This document shows, in pieces, positions 49,873 through 59,375 of a stretch of 64,000 nucleotides of DNA. This DNA is from Scatomorpha sp964535405 (lineage in GTDB: Bacteria; Bacillota; Clostridia; Oscillospirales; Oscillospiraceae). A program made the translations under genes and the position numbers. The stretch lies in contig CAZHUG010000004.1 of the NCBI GenBank assembly GCA_964535405.1, forward strand, positions 11,340-75,339, written 5' to 3'. The notes under the pieces are model-generated. The model was not told the DNA's origin, made no database searches, and saw nothing but the letters and a program-made list of their open reading frames with translations. Every line of letters begins with the position of its first letter. The first letter of the stretch is position 1.

Positions 49873-52800
49873 ATGAATATAAAAATGAAAAGGCCGCTCG
49901 GAATTCTCCTTGTGGTCTGCATGGCGGTATCCCTGATTGCGGGAAGCGCCTATGCGGTCAACCGGCATTTTGAAGATGCCAAAGGCCATTGGGCGGAGGA
50001 AGCCATTCAGGCCCTTGCGGAAAAGGGCGTGATTCACGGCTATCCCGACGGTCTGGTACATCCTGACGAGATCATTACAAGGGCTGAATTTGCCGCGCTT
50101 GTGGCCCGCACCTTGGAGCTGCCTGAGCCGGCCGAGGGGGACACCCCCTTCCTTTTCCCCGACCTTTCCGGCCATTGGGCAGAGGGCAATGTGGAGACAC
50201 TGATTGCGGTGGGCATCATCCAACAGAAGGATTTCGGGGAAAGCTTCCTGCCCGATCAGCCCATCACACGCATGGAGATAATCCGCATGCTGGTGCGCGC
50301 CATCGGCAAAGCTGACCACGATCCTTCCTGCCCTTGCAACATCGGATTTTCAGATGATGGCGGGCTCAGTGATGGAGATAAAGCCTGCATCTGTACCGGG
50401 AAAGAGTATGGCATTGTGGACGGCTATCCGGACGGTACGGTGCAGCCCAGCGGCAATGCCACCCGCGCGGAAGCCTTTGAAATGCTTGTGGACACAGAGA
50501 AAGCAAAGGAGCAAGTTAAACAGGAGGATAAGGACAGGACGGAGGATCAGCCTTCAGATTCCGGCAGCGGATCGTCCTATGCGCCCGCACCGCAGTTTAG
50601 ATTTACTCTGCCGGAAGCCATCTATGCGGGGGATGAAATCAACATTCAAGCGGAAAGGAAGCACGTTGCCGGCGTAACCTGGACAGTTTTGAAAAATGGT
50701 CTTCCCGCTGCTTTGTCCGATGTCTTAGAGGGCGAGCTTACGGCGAAGGGCGGCACAATCAGGTTTAAGGATACCGGAAGCTTCACCCTGATTGCCACTG
50801 CAAAAAACAGTCGTGGCAGAACGGCGACCTGTGAGCAGACCCTATCCGTTTACCCTGTAATCACCGCGGCATTCACGCTGCCTGAAATAGCCCACACCGA
50901 CACCTCTGTACCGGTAGAGCTCGCCGCCGAACACCTTGGAGCCAATCAGGTGGTGTGGAGCCTTACCAGAGACGGCAAGGCGGTTACGCTGCCAGATGCG
51001 ATGGATGGTGAGTTGGACCAGTCAGGCGGCACGGTGCTTTTCAGAGAAAAAGGCTCATACACCCTAACCGCATCCATCACCGATGAGTGCGATAAAACCA
51101 TCGCCGCCAGCAGTTCTGTCACCGTTTTCCCTGTGGCCGAGGTGAAGATAACCCTGCCCGCCACGAGCCATACGGATAAGACGGTTGAGCTAAGTACAGA
51201 GATAAAAGAAGCAGACGGCCTCACAGTAGCCTATACACTGATCCGAAACGGCGATGCTGTGGAGATCAGCGAATTTATTGAGGGAGAACCGGCTGGCGGC
51301 AGTATCCGCTTTAAGGAAAAGGGCGTGTACACCCTGACTGCCTCTATCACAGACCCGACCGGGCGAGTGTTTACGGATACCGCCAATATTACCGTTTACC
51401 CCCTTGGTTCGGCCGGCTTCTATCTGCCCGAAATCTTTCACACCGACCATACGATCACCGTAGAGGCCACCTTCGGGGAGATCGGCAGCCGTACCGCCCA
51501 ATGGTCTCTGACCCGTGACGGCGAGACAATGCCGCTGACGGTCGCTGCCGAGGGCACGCTGAATAATAGCGGCGGCCAGCTGAGATTCCATTCCAAGGGC
51601 AACTATGTCCTAAAAGCCGAGTTCACGGACGACGGCGGCAGAACCTACCGCTACGAGCAGGGCTTCACGGTCTATCCCGTGCCTGTGGTCAGCTATAGCT
51701 TGCCAGAACACGCTCACACCGATAGCGACATTTCAGTCCAAACCGAAACCACTGATCTGGAAGGACTTAAGGTGGAGTGGCTGGTGGACAATACCTATGG
51801 CTTTCAGGATTTTGCCACCTATGTGGAGGGTAGCCTGACCAATGACGGTGGCATGATCCGATTTAAAAGGGCGGGGATTTACGAGCTGGTGGCACGCGTC
51901 ACCGATGGAACCGGGCGCGTGTTTTTGTTTGAGCCCGGCGACAGGTGCGAGGTGCTCCCCGTGCTGACCATCGGGTTTGAGCTTCCTGAGCTGGCCTATA
52001 CCGATACCGTCATTGATCTGCGCAGCCACGGCAACAACAATGTTCTGCCTGTGGAGTGGACGGTAACCCGTGATGGTAAGAGTATTCCATTAACGGAAGC
52101 CTTTTCTGGTACTCTGAATACTCAGGGCGGCAAGATCACTTTCTCTGCCGAGGGCAACTATGTTCTCACCGCAACTATGACCGACTACCTGAAGCGCAGC
52201 TATTCTCACAGTGAAAACATCCGCATCCTGCCGGTGGTGCAGTACACCTTCACCATGCCGCAGACGGTTCACTACGGCACGGAGCTTGAGGTTGCCGCAA
52301 CGGATGTTCAGCACCTCAGCAGTTATACTGTGGTCTGGTCACTTGAAAGGAATGGTGAAGTGGCAGATTATGATGGGACACTGGACGCAAACGGCGGCAA
52401 AATTGCCATCCGGGATACCGGCACATTCGTTCTGACCGCTTCCATTACTGACAGTGCAGGCCGTGTGGCCAGCCATTCGGAAACCATCACTGTTACCAAC
52501 ACCGCGCCGGACGCACCTACGCTAATTGTCGAGCCAACCCGTGACACGAAAGACGGCAAATTCCTTGTAAACTTCTCCTCCAGCGCAACCGACCCTGACG
52601 GAGATAAAATCACCTTGGAGTGGGACGGCACGACAGCAGACAGCTACTATACTGTTGGCACCCACATCATTAGGGTGCGCGCAAAGGACGTTGCCGGTGC
52701 CTATTCACAGTGGACGGAAAAATCCTTTACCATAGTAAATAGCGCACCCACCGTTACCCTGACCGCAGAGCCGACCCGAATGGTGCAAGGCGATAAATTC

Positions 52801-53550
52801 CTTGTGAATATCAATGCTGAAGCATCCGACGCAGACGGTGATCAAACGACACTGGAATGGGAAAACAAAGAACCGGACGGCTACTATGCCGTGGGAACCC
52901 ATACCGTTAGTGTGCGGGCCAGAGATGCTGCTGGACTGTATTCGGAATGGGCATTCAAGACCTTTAGCATTGAAAACTCCGCTCCTTCTACGCCCGTCAT
53001 CCATCGATCGCCCGGCGGCAACAGCGTGGTACCGGGAACCTCTGTCACCATCACCGCCTCCAGCTCTGACCCGGAGGGCGATGCCATCACCCTTGTGTGG
53101 GAGGGCAGAAACGCCGAGACGCAGACCTACCCGCTGGGCAAAAACGTGGTGCGTGTCAAGGCAGTGGATTCCACCGGAGCTGAGTCTCCCTGGGCAGCCA
53201 TTGTATTTTTTGTGGCGGATGCCACAAACGGTGGTGGTATGACCCTCACCGGTCCCGAATCTGTCATACTGGAAAACGGGTTGGAGGGCGCCACCATCAC
53301 AGAATACACCTTCACCGTACCTCCCGTCAGCGGTCACAACGGCAGCGATTATGGCCGTGTTCGCGGCTACAACAACCTGACCGGGCAGTGGGATCAGCTC
53401 GATTATGGAACCACCAATAACGGCATCACCTTCCAAAGAACGCTGGGCAGCGGCGTGTACAGCAAGCTGGAGTTCTACTATTACACCAACCACAATTGCA
53501 TGTACAACAAGTCCAACATCACCTACTCGGTGACTTACCACTTTGAATAG
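49873..53550 (+). CDS. Giant S-layer-homology surface protein with Ig-like repeats
   Basis: 1,225 residues. Signal peptide ending AYA (~28). Three SLH motifs (~30-210: FEDAKGHWAEEAIQALAEKGVIHGYPDG and two more) would hold it on the cell wall polymer. Then seven repeats of ~90 residues, each opening with F.LPE..H.D and containing TRDG...GTL...GG..RF...G.Y.L.A..TD. Three PKD-like repeats of ~80 residues (NSAP...EPTR...DPDGD...Y.VGTH..RVRA) follow, and a unique C-terminus. Likely a surface adhesin or pilus-associated protein. AGGAGG 10 bases upstream of ATG. Confidence 0.9.
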   Translation: MNIKMKRPLGILLVVCMAVSLIAGSAYAVNRHFEDAKGHWAEEAIQALAEKGVIHGYPDGLVHPDEIITRAEFAALVARTLELPEPAEGDTPFLFPDLSGHWAEGNVETLIAVGIIQQKDFGESFLPDQPITRMEIIRMLVRAIGKADHDPSCPCNIGFSDDGGLSDGDKACICTGKEYGIVDGYPDGTVQPSGNATRAEAFEMLVDTEKAKEQVKQEDKDRTEDQPSDSGSGSSYAPAPQFRFTLPEAIYAGDEINIQAERKHVAGVTWTVLKNGLPAALSDVLEGELTAKGGTIRFKDTGSFTLIATAKNSRGRTATCEQTLSVYPVITAAFTLPEIAHTDTSVPVELAAEHLGANQVVWSLTRDGKAVTLPDAMDGELDQSGGTVLFREKGSYTLTASITDECDKTIAASSSVTVFPVAEVKITLPATSHTDKTVELSTEIKEADGLTVAYTLIRNGDAVEISEFIEGEPAGGSIRFKEKGVYTLTASITDPTGRVFTDTANITVYPLGSAGFYLPEIFHTDHTITVEATFGEIGSRTAQWSLTRDGETMPLTVAAEGTLNNSGGQLRFHSKGNYVLKAEFTDDGGRTYRYEQGFTVYPVPVVSYSLPEHAHTDSDISVQTETTDLEGLKVEWLVDNTYGFQDFATYVEGSLTNDGGMIRFKRAGIYELVARVTDGTGRVFLFEPGDRCEVLPVLTIGFELPELAYTDTVIDLRSHGNNNVLPVEWTVTRDGKSIPLTEAFSGTLNTQGGKITFSAEGNYVLTATMTDYLKRSYSHSENIRILPVVQYTFTMPQTVHYGTELEVAATDVQHLSSYTVVWSLERNGEVADYDGTLDANGGKIAIRDTGTFVLTASITDSAGRVASHSETITVTNTAPDAPTLIVEPTRDTKDGKFLVNFSSSATDPDGDKITLEWDGTTADSYYTVGTHIIRVRAKDVAGAYSQWTEKSFTIVNSAPTVTLTAEPTRMVQGDKFLVNINAEASDADGDQTTLEWENKEPDGYYAVGTHTVSVRARDAAGLYSEWAFKTFSIENSAPSTPVIHRSPGGNSVVPGTSVTITASSSDPEGDAITLVWEGRNAETQTYPLGKNVVRVKAVDSTGAESPWAAIVFFVADATNGGGMTLTGPESVILENGLEGATITEYTFTVPPVSGHNGSDYGRVRGYNNLTGQWDQLDYGTTNNGITFQRTLGSGVYSKLEFYYYTNHNCMYNKSNITYSVTYHFE

Positions 53551-53570
53551 GCAGGAGGATGCATTTTATC

Positions 53571-54023
53571 ATGACAGGTAGCGGCGCTGCACAGGCGGCG
53601 CTATTTTTATGTCTTCTAATTTTGGCTTCTGTATGGGATCTTCGAAAAAGAGAGATTCCCGACACGTTGAACACCCTTCTGTTTTGTACCGGATTGCTGT
53701 CCTTTGCGCCGGATAAGCTGGCGGGCATCCTGCTGGGCTTACCACTCCTGATTGCTGCCCTTGGGAAGAAGGGTGGCATGGGCGGTGGTGATATTAAATT
53801 CACCGCCGCCGCAGGCTTTGTGCTGGGACTCCCCGTGGGAACCGCCGGGCTGATTCTCGGCCTGTCGGCCGCTATCCTGTATCATCTGGCCATTTACGCT
53901 ATCCGAAAGCTTAACAGCATGAAGCTGCCAGCGGCAAGTCAAACCAGCTTGCCGCTGGCTCCCTTTTTATCCGCAGGCTTTATCACTGCGTACTTTATGA
54001 ATTATGGAGGTCTGTTCCTATGA
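53571..54023 (+). CDS. Prepilin peptidase (TadV/CpaA type)
   Basis: 150 residues, several membrane segments. The two catalytic aspartates of A24 peptidases are in SVWDLRKREIPD and GGMGGGDIKF. It would cleave the Flp-like and TadE-like prepilins of this cluster. The start at 53571 has better spacing from GGAGG than an ATG abutting it at 53559. It overlaps the next small gene by 4 bp. Confidence 0.87.
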   Translation: MTGSGAAQAALFLCLLILASVWDLRKREIPDTLNTLLFCTGLLSFAPDKLAGILLGLPLLIAALGKKGGMGGGDIKFTAAAGFVLGLPVGTAGLILGLSAAILYHLAIYAIRKLNSMKLPAASQTSLPLAPFLSAGFITAYFMNYGGLFL

Positions 54024-54145
54024 AAAAACTGAGCAAAAGAAATGTCATCCTCGCCGCCGGCATTGCCATCCCTGTGCTGGTCACTGCCGCACTCCTCCCA
54101 AAAGCCATGGGGCGATTTCGGCGTGGAAAATCGGTTTGTCGCTGA
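54020..54145 (+). CDS. 41-residue single-span membrane peptide
   Basis: Begins MKKLSKRNVILAAGIAIPVLVTAALL, a basic end followed by one membrane helix, and ends with a basic GRFRRGKSVCR tail. GGAGG lies 10 bases upstream and the ATG overlaps the stop of the prepilin peptidase (ATGA), which supports real translation. Located between prepilin peptidase and CpaB. Function unknown. Confidence 0.55.
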   Translation: MKKLSKRNVILAAGIAIPVLVTAALLPKAMGRFRRGKSVCR

Positions 54146-54179
54146 GCATCGCTACTAAAAAGCAAGGAGGAAATAATTG

Positions 54180-54995
54180 ATGAATTTTCTGAAAAACCGC
54201 ACTGTGCTGGGGGTTCTCTGCATCCTTCTGTCGCTGCTGATCTGCTTTGGCATAACCCCGCTGTTTCAAAAGGCAGTCAGCGAAAAGGCAGAAATTATCC
54301 GTGTCGTGAAGGAGATCAAGACAGGCGATGAAATAACCAGCGATATGGTGCAGGTCGTAGAGGTAGGGGGCTTCGGCCTGCCCGACAATGTGATCCGCCA
54401 AGCGGATACCGCAGTGGGCAAATACGCGGCAGCCGACCTGTCTGTCGGGGATTACATCCTGAGCACCAAGCTATCGGATACCCCCGCTCTGGAAAACGCC
54501 TATCTGCACAATCTGGATGGCAGCAAGCAGGCCATATCAGTCACCATCAAGAGCTTTGCAAACGGCCTTTCGGGCAAGCTTGAAAGTGGCGATATCGTTT
54601 CGGTCATCGCTCCCGATTACAAAAAACAGGGTGCCACCGTGATTCCGGCTGAGCTTAAATATGTAGAGGTGATCACCGTGACTGCCGCCTCCGGCTACGA
54701 TGCCAATCAGCGTGAGAATGAGGCATCCGATGATCGGGAGCTGCCGGCCACCGTCACCCTGTTGGTCTCTCCGGAGCAGAGCAAGGTGCTGGCTGAGCTG
54801 GAGGCTGACGGCAGACTTCACCTGGCCCTCGTTTATCGCGGTGATTCAGCCAACACCGCTAAGTTTATAGAGGCACAGGATCATGTGATTGAAGCCTTGT
54901 ACCCTGTGGAGCCGGCACAAGATAACTCCTCCGGATCAGAATCTCAGGAGTCGGAGGAAGGGGCAGTACCCAAAACAGAAAGTGTGGTGGAGTAA
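54180..54995 (+). CDS. SAF-domain pilus assembly protein (CpaB/RcpC-like)
   Basis: 271 residues. One N-terminal membrane anchor (LGVLCILLSLLICFGI), then a SAF domain (residues ~38-100: IIRVVKEIKTGDEITSDMVQVVEVGGFGLPDNVI...AAADLSVGDYIL) and the RcpC/CpaB-type region (ISVTIKSFANGLSGKLESGDIVSVIA), with a low-complexity Ser/Glu tail. CpaB-like proteins sit on the periplasmic/outer side of Tad machines. Stop overlaps the next start by one base. Confidence 0.85.
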   Translation: MNFLKNRTVLGVLCILLSLLICFGITPLFQKAVSEKAEIIRVVKEIKTGDEITSDMVQVVEVGGFGLPDNVIRQADTAVGKYAAADLSVGDYILSTKLSDTPALENAYLHNLDGSKQAISVTIKSFANGLSGKLESGDIVSVIAPDYKKQGATVIPAELKYVEVITVTAASGYDANQRENEASDDRELPATVTLLVSPEQSKVLAELEADGRLHLALVYRGDSANTAKFIEAQDHVIEALYPVEPAQDNSSGSESQESEEGAVPKTESVVE

Positions 54996-55810
54996 TGCTG
55001 AACTTTAAGAAAAACGGCATCTTTACACGCCGCACCGTAGAGGATGAAGCACCCCCAGAGCAGTCCTCTCAGGATGGAATGCTGGCTGTTTGGGGCTCTC
55101 CCGGCAGTGGCAAGACGGTTACAGCCGTAAAGATAGCAAAGCACCTTGCCGACCGGAAGAAAAACGTGGTACTGCTGCTCTGCGATATGACCGCTCCTAT
55201 GTTGCCCTGCATTTGCCCTCCCTCCGAATTGGAGTGTGAGCATTCGCTGGGCAGCATTCTTGCCGCCGCCCATGTCTCCGAACCGCTCATCAAGCACAAT
55301 TTGGTGACGCTCAAGAAAAATAGTCACCTTACCCTCCTCGGGATGAAAAAAGGAGAAAACGAGTATACCTATCCTCCGTATTCCGAGGTGCAGGCCAAAG
55401 AGCTGCTGGACGGACTGCGAGAGATTGCTCCCGTGGTGATCGTGGACTGCGGGAGCTATATCGCAAATGACATCCTATCCGCCGTGGCACTTATGGAATC
55501 GGACAGTGTTTTGCGGCTTGCAAATGCCGACCTAAAATCGGTGAGTTATTTGTCCAGCCAGCTTCCTCTGCTGCGGGACAGCAAGTGGGATGCGGACAAG
55601 CAGTACAAGGTGGCCTCAAATGTAAAGCCATGGCAGGCTGGAGAGCAGATCAGTCAGGCACTGGGCACGGCAGCCTTTACACTGCCATACTCAAAAGAGC
55701 TGGAAGAACAATATCTGGCGGGAAATCTACTGACAGATCTGTCCCTCAAAGACAGCCGCCAATTAAGAAAGGAAATCGATAAAATCTGCCGGGAGGTGTT
55801 TGGTATATGA
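54995..55810 (+). CDS. TadZ/CpaE-like ATPase
   Basis: 271 residues. P-loop WGSPGSGKTVTAVKIAKHLADRKKNVVLLLCDM (~33-65) followed by a Walker-B-like VVIVDCGSY. MinD/ParA-like fold as in TadZ, which places the pilus machine at the pole. The P-loop lacks the extra lysine of the deviant ParA motif. Overlaps tadA by 4 bp. Confidence 0.8.
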   Translation: MLNFKKNGIFTRRTVEDEAPPEQSSQDGMLAVWGSPGSGKTVTAVKIAKHLADRKKNVVLLLCDMTAPMLPCICPPSELECEHSLGSILAAAHVSEPLIKHNLVTLKKNSHLTLLGMKKGENEYTYPPYSEVQAKELLDGLREIAPVVIVDCGSYIANDILSAVALMESDSVLRLANADLKSVSYLSSQLPLLRDSKWDADKQYKVASNVKPWQAGEQISQALGTAAFTLPYSKELEEQYLAGNLLTDLSLKDSRQLRKEIDKICREVFGI

Positions 55811-57156
55811 AGTCACAAAGCCTGTTCTTTACCCCGGAAACCGAAGGAAAGGATTTCTCCACCGTACTGGCTGATGTGCAGTCCTACATCTCCACCCATT
55901 ACAGCGCCCTCATCACCGGGGATATTGCTGATGCCAAAGCGCAGATGATGCGATACATCACCAAATACCTGCAGGACCGGCGTATCTCGGTAAACGGTAT
56001 GAGCGGCGATCAGCTTGCCGATGCCCTATATACCGAAATGGCCGAGTTCGGCTTTCTCACCAAATATATCTTTGGCACTGGCATCGAAGAAATTGACATC
56101 AACTCCTGGCGGGATATTGAAGTTCAGTATTCGGACGGCCGCACCGTTAAACTGGAGGAACGCTTTGAGAGTCCCCAGCATGCCATCAACGTCATCCGCA
56201 GGATGCTCCATGTCAGCGGCATGGTGCTGGACAATGCCAGCCCCATTGTACTGGGGCATCTGAGCAAAAACATCCGCATCTCCGTCCTCAAAAGCCCCAT
56301 TGTAGATGAGGACGTGGGTGTGGCAGCAAGTATCCGAATCGTCAACCCTCAGAGCATGAAGAAGGGGGACTTTATAAATGGCGGCACTGCCACAGAGCCG
56401 ATGCTGGATTTTTTGTCCCTGTGCATTCGCTATGGCATTTCGGTGTGTGTGGCGGGGGCAACAAGCTCCGGCAAGACCACGGTGGCGGGTTGGGTGCTGA
56501 CCACAGTTCCCGACAACAAGAGGATTTATACCATTGAAAACGGCTCTCGTGAGCTGGCGCTGGTGCGTGAAAAGGACGGCAGGGTTGTAAACTCCGTGAT
56601 CCATACCCTGACCCGTGACAGCGACAACGACCGTCAGCGCATCGACCAGACCAACCTTTTGGATTATGCGCTCCGCTTTAACCCGGACATTATTGTGGTG
56701 GGTGAGATGCGCGGCGCTGAGGCAAACGCAGCACAGGAGGCCGCCCGAACTGGCGTGGCGGTGCTGACCACCATCCACTCCAATTCCTGTGAAGCCACCT
56801 ACCGCCGCATGGTATCCCTGTGTAAGCGCGCTGTGGATATGTCCGATCAGACGCTGATGGACTATGTCACCGAAGCCTATCCCATCGTTGTGTTCTGCAA
56901 ACAGCTTGAAAATAAGCAGCGCCGTATGATGGAGATTCAGGAATGCGAAATCTGGCCCGACGGCACACGGCATTTTCGGCCGCTCTTCCAATACATCATT
57001 ACAGAAAACCGTATGGAGGACGGAGGCTTTGTCATTGAAGGACATCACAAGCAGGTTGACGTTATCTCGGACAGCCTTGCCAAGCGTCTGCTGGAAAACG
57101 GCATGCCCCAGCCGCTCATCAATCGGCTTAGAGGAAAGGAGGCGGTCAGTGCATGA
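55807..57156 (+). CDS. tadA: Tad/CpaF secretion ATPase
   Basis: 449 residues. N-terminal domain, then Walker A AGATSSGKTT (~218-227), Asp box around RIYTIENGSRELAL, Walker B DIIVVGEMRGAEA and the His box TTIHSNS. This is the hexameric motor that drives pilin assembly in Tad systems and related type II/IV secretion. It overlaps the TadZ-like gene upstream and tadB downstream by 4 bp each. Confidence 0.92.
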   Translation: MKSQSLFFTPETEGKDFSTVLADVQSYISTHYSALITGDIADAKAQMMRYITKYLQDRRISVNGMSGDQLADALYTEMAEFGFLTKYIFGTGIEEIDINSWRDIEVQYSDGRTVKLEERFESPQHAINVIRRMLHVSGMVLDNASPIVLGHLSKNIRISVLKSPIVDEDVGVAASIRIVNPQSMKKGDFINGGTATEPMLDFLSLCIRYGISVCVAGATSSGKTTVAGWVLTTVPDNKRIYTIENGSRELALVREKDGRVVNSVIHTLTRDSDNDRQRIDQTNLLDYALRFNPDIIVVGEMRGAEANAAQEAARTGVAVLTTIHSNSCEATYRRMVSLCKRAVDMSDQTLMDYVTEAYPIVVFCKQLENKQRRMMEIQECEIWPDGTRHFRPLFQYIITENRMEDGGFVIEGHHKQVDVISDSLAKRLLENGMPQPLINRLRGKEAVSA

Positions 57157-58082
57157 CCACTGTGCTTCTGATTGCCTGTATCGGTATGATTACAGGTTCT
57201 TTTATTCTCATGGGACTTTCTCCGCAGGAGTTCACAGCCTCGGTGTTTTCCCGACTCACCGACAAGCCAAGGTCAATCCGGGATGAAATCAATGAGGCGA
57301 CCCGCAGAAAAAGACACTCCTATCTGCGCCGAGAAATTATCGAGGCGCAGGCCGTCCTAAAAGTGACCGGGCGGGAGAAGCGTTTCCCCATGCTCTGCGC
57401 CCTGTCGCTGGCATTGTTTGCGGTGGGCGCCTCCATCGCCATCATGCTGGGCAACCTCTTTCTCATTCCTGTCATGGCGGTGGGACTCATGCTGTTGCCC
57501 TTCTGGTATGTACGCCTGACACAGAGCAACTATAAGAAAAATATCTCCGCCGAGCTGGAAACCGCCCTCTCCATCATTACAACCGCCTACTTGCGCAATG
57601 AGGACATTCTCACGGCAATGGAGGAAAACATTACCTACCTAAACCCGCCTGTGCTGTCGGTGTTTCGGGGATTTTTGTCCAGAGTCAAGCTGGTGGACCC
57701 CGATATCACGGCCGCACTCCATGATCTCAAAGTCCATATTGAAAACCCGGTATTCCACGAATGGTGTGATGCCCTCATTGCCTGCCAGCACGACCGCAGC
57801 CTGAAAACCACGCTCACACCCATTGTCGCAAAGCTCAGCGACATGCGTGTGGTCAATGGCGAGCTGGAGAATCTGGTGTTTGAGCCGAGGAAGGAATTCA
57901 TCATCATGCAGGTGCTGGTGGTGGGCAATATCCCGCTGATGTACTTTCTCAATCCGGATTGGTACCATACCCTGATGCACACACCGCTGGGGCAGATTAT
58001 TCTCACCATCTGCACAGCCGTGATCTTCGTCTCTACGGCCTTTGTCATCAAGCTCACCCAGCCCATTGAATATCGAAGATAG
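57153..58082 (+). CDS. tadB: TadB-like platform protein
   Basis: 309 residues. N-terminal membrane helix, a cytoplasmic type II secretion F domain (YKKNISAELETALSIITTAYLRNEDILTAMEENI...IENPVFHEWCDALIACQHDRSLKTTLTPIVAKLSDMRVVNGELENLVFEPRKEF) between membrane segments (~75-115), and two C-terminal membrane helices. Inner-membrane platform with TadC. Confidence 0.82.
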   Translation: MTTVLLIACIGMITGSFILMGLSPQEFTASVFSRLTDKPRSIRDEINEATRRKRHSYLRREIIEAQAVLKVTGREKRFPMLCALSLALFAVGASIAIMLGNLFLIPVMAVGLMLLPFWYVRLTQSNYKKNISAELETALSIITTAYLRNEDILTAMEENITYLNPPVLSVFRGFLSRVKLVDPDITAALHDLKVHIENPVFHEWCDALIACQHDRSLKTTLTPIVAKLSDMRVVNGELENLVFEPRKEFIIMQVLVVGNIPLMYFLNPDWYHTLMHTPLGQIILTICTAVIFVSTAFVIKLTQPIEYRR

Positions 58083-58091
58083 GGGGACGTC

Positions 58092-58964
58092 ATGACAATC
58101 CATCTCTTTTTATTCGGAATCCTCCTCGCCGCAGGACTCTTTTTTATTGCCGCCGATTTGCTGCGTCTGCCAACCCTTGCCACTCAAAAGGCAATGCTGG
58201 CGATGGGCAAACAGGCCAAGTCAAAACCAAAGTTCACAGACACCTTACTCCAAGGTGCCGCTGTCAGGTTATCCCGCTACATCCGCATGGATGAGTACAA
58301 GAAAATCCGCGTGCGAAACGTGCTGTCGGCGGCGGGACTGAACACAACACCGGAGCTGTTCACCGCCTCAGCCATTGTCAAGGCGGGAGCCTTGGGGCTG
58401 GGGATTATCCCCGCCCTCATGATTTTACCGCTGCTCGCACCCATCATTCTCATTCTTGCGGTTCTTGTGTACTTCAAGGAAATCAGGAGAGCCGATGAAG
58501 CTCTATCCATCAAGCGGAGCAAGATCGAGCAGGAGCTGCCAAGGTTTGTGGCCACCATCAGCCAGGAGCTGAAGGCCAGCCGGGATGTGCTGACCATGCT
58601 GGAGCATTTCAAGAGCAATGCCGGGGAGGATTTTGCCGCCGAGCTGGATATCCTCACGGCCGATATGCGCTCCTCCAGCTACGAAGCGGCGCTGACCCGG
58701 TTTGAGTCACGAATCAATTCGCCCATGCTCTCGGACATCACGAGAGGGCTCATTGGTGTGCTTCGCGGGGATGACAGTACCGTTTATTTTCAGATGCTCT
58801 CCCACGACATGAAGCAGCTGGAGCTCCAGCGTCTCAAGGCTCAGGCCATGAAGATCCCGCCAAAGATTCGTGTATTCTCTTTCGCCATGCTCATGTGCTT
58901 TCTGCTGACCTACATGGCGATTATCATCTACGAAATTCTCACATCCCTCGGCGGTATGTTCTAA
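58092..58964 (+). CDS. tadC: TadC-like platform protein
   Basis: 290 residues. Same architecture as TadB: N-terminal helix, central membrane pair (~95-130), type II secretion F domain (KRSKIEQELPRFVATISQELKASRDVLTMLEHFKSNAGEDFAAELDILTADM...SPMLSDITRGLIGVLRGDDS) and C-terminal membrane helix. 9 bp after tadB. Confidence 0.82.
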   Translation: MTIHLFLFGILLAAGLFFIAADLLRLPTLATQKAMLAMGKQAKSKPKFTDTLLQGAAVRLSRYIRMDEYKKIRVRNVLSAAGLNTTPELFTASAIVKAGALGLGIIPALMILPLLAPIILILAVLVYFKEIRRADEALSIKRSKIEQELPRFVATISQELKASRDVLTMLEHFKSNAGEDFAAELDILTADMRSSSYEAALTRFESRINSPMLSDITRGLIGVLRGDDSTVYFQMLSHDMKQLELQRLKAQAMKIPPKIRVFSFAMLMCFLLTYMAIIIYEILTSLGGMF

Positions 58965-58976
58965 GGGGGTGACCAT

Positions 58977-59375
58977 GTGCTCAAACAGATTTTAAAAAAT
59001 AAGCGTGGCGAGGGATATATCGATGTGGCAATCCTGGTGCTTTGTGCCATGCTGGTCATTGCCCTTGCCGTGCGGGTGTTTCCCATCTACATTGCCAAGC
59101 AGCAGATTGACACCTTCGCCTCAGAGCTGATCCGAGAGGCGGAAATCGCAGGGTGTGTGGGAACCGAAACCAGCCGGCGTGAGCAGTTTTTACAAGAAAA
59201 GACCGGACTGAACCCCACTGTCACATGGTCAAAGAACGGAAAAATCCAGCTCAATGAAGAAATTACGGTGACGGTAACCTACCAGACCGACATCGGACTC
59301 TTCGCGGGCTTCGGTTCGTTTCCAATCACCCTTCGGGCGGATGCGGCGGGCAAAAGCGAGGTGTATTGGAAATGA
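58977..59375 (+). CDS. TadE-like pseudopilin (DUF4320 type)
   Basis: 132 residues. Short basic leader NKRG then EGYIDVAILVLCAMLVIALAVRVF: the same G/EGY(V/I)D junction as the Flp-like protein, so probably cleaved by the same peptidase. The extracellular part is a small beta domain. Starts with GTG overlapping an out-of-frame ATG. Overlaps the next gene by 4 bp. Confidence 0.8.
   Translation: MLKQILKNKRGEGYIDVAILVLCAMLVIALAVRVFPIYIAKQQIDTFASELIREAEIAGCVGTETSRREQFLQEKTGLNPTVTWSKNGKIQLNEEITVTVTYQTDIGLFAGFGSFPITLRADAAGKSEVYWK

Noticed and set aside
50595..52500. A CRISPR-like or tandem DNA repeat array
   Set aside because: The ~270-bp periodicity is protein-level (seven Ig-like repeats) with diverged nucleotides; no short identical repeats with unique spacers occur anywhere in the window.
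52705..53541. 278-codon minus-strand frame opposite the S-layer protein repeats
   Set aside because: Antisense of clearly repeated, domain-structured plus-strand protein.
56026..57048. 340-codon minus-strand frame opposite tadA
   Set aside because: tadA carries intact Walker motifs on the plus strand; the opposite frame has none and no ribosome binding site.
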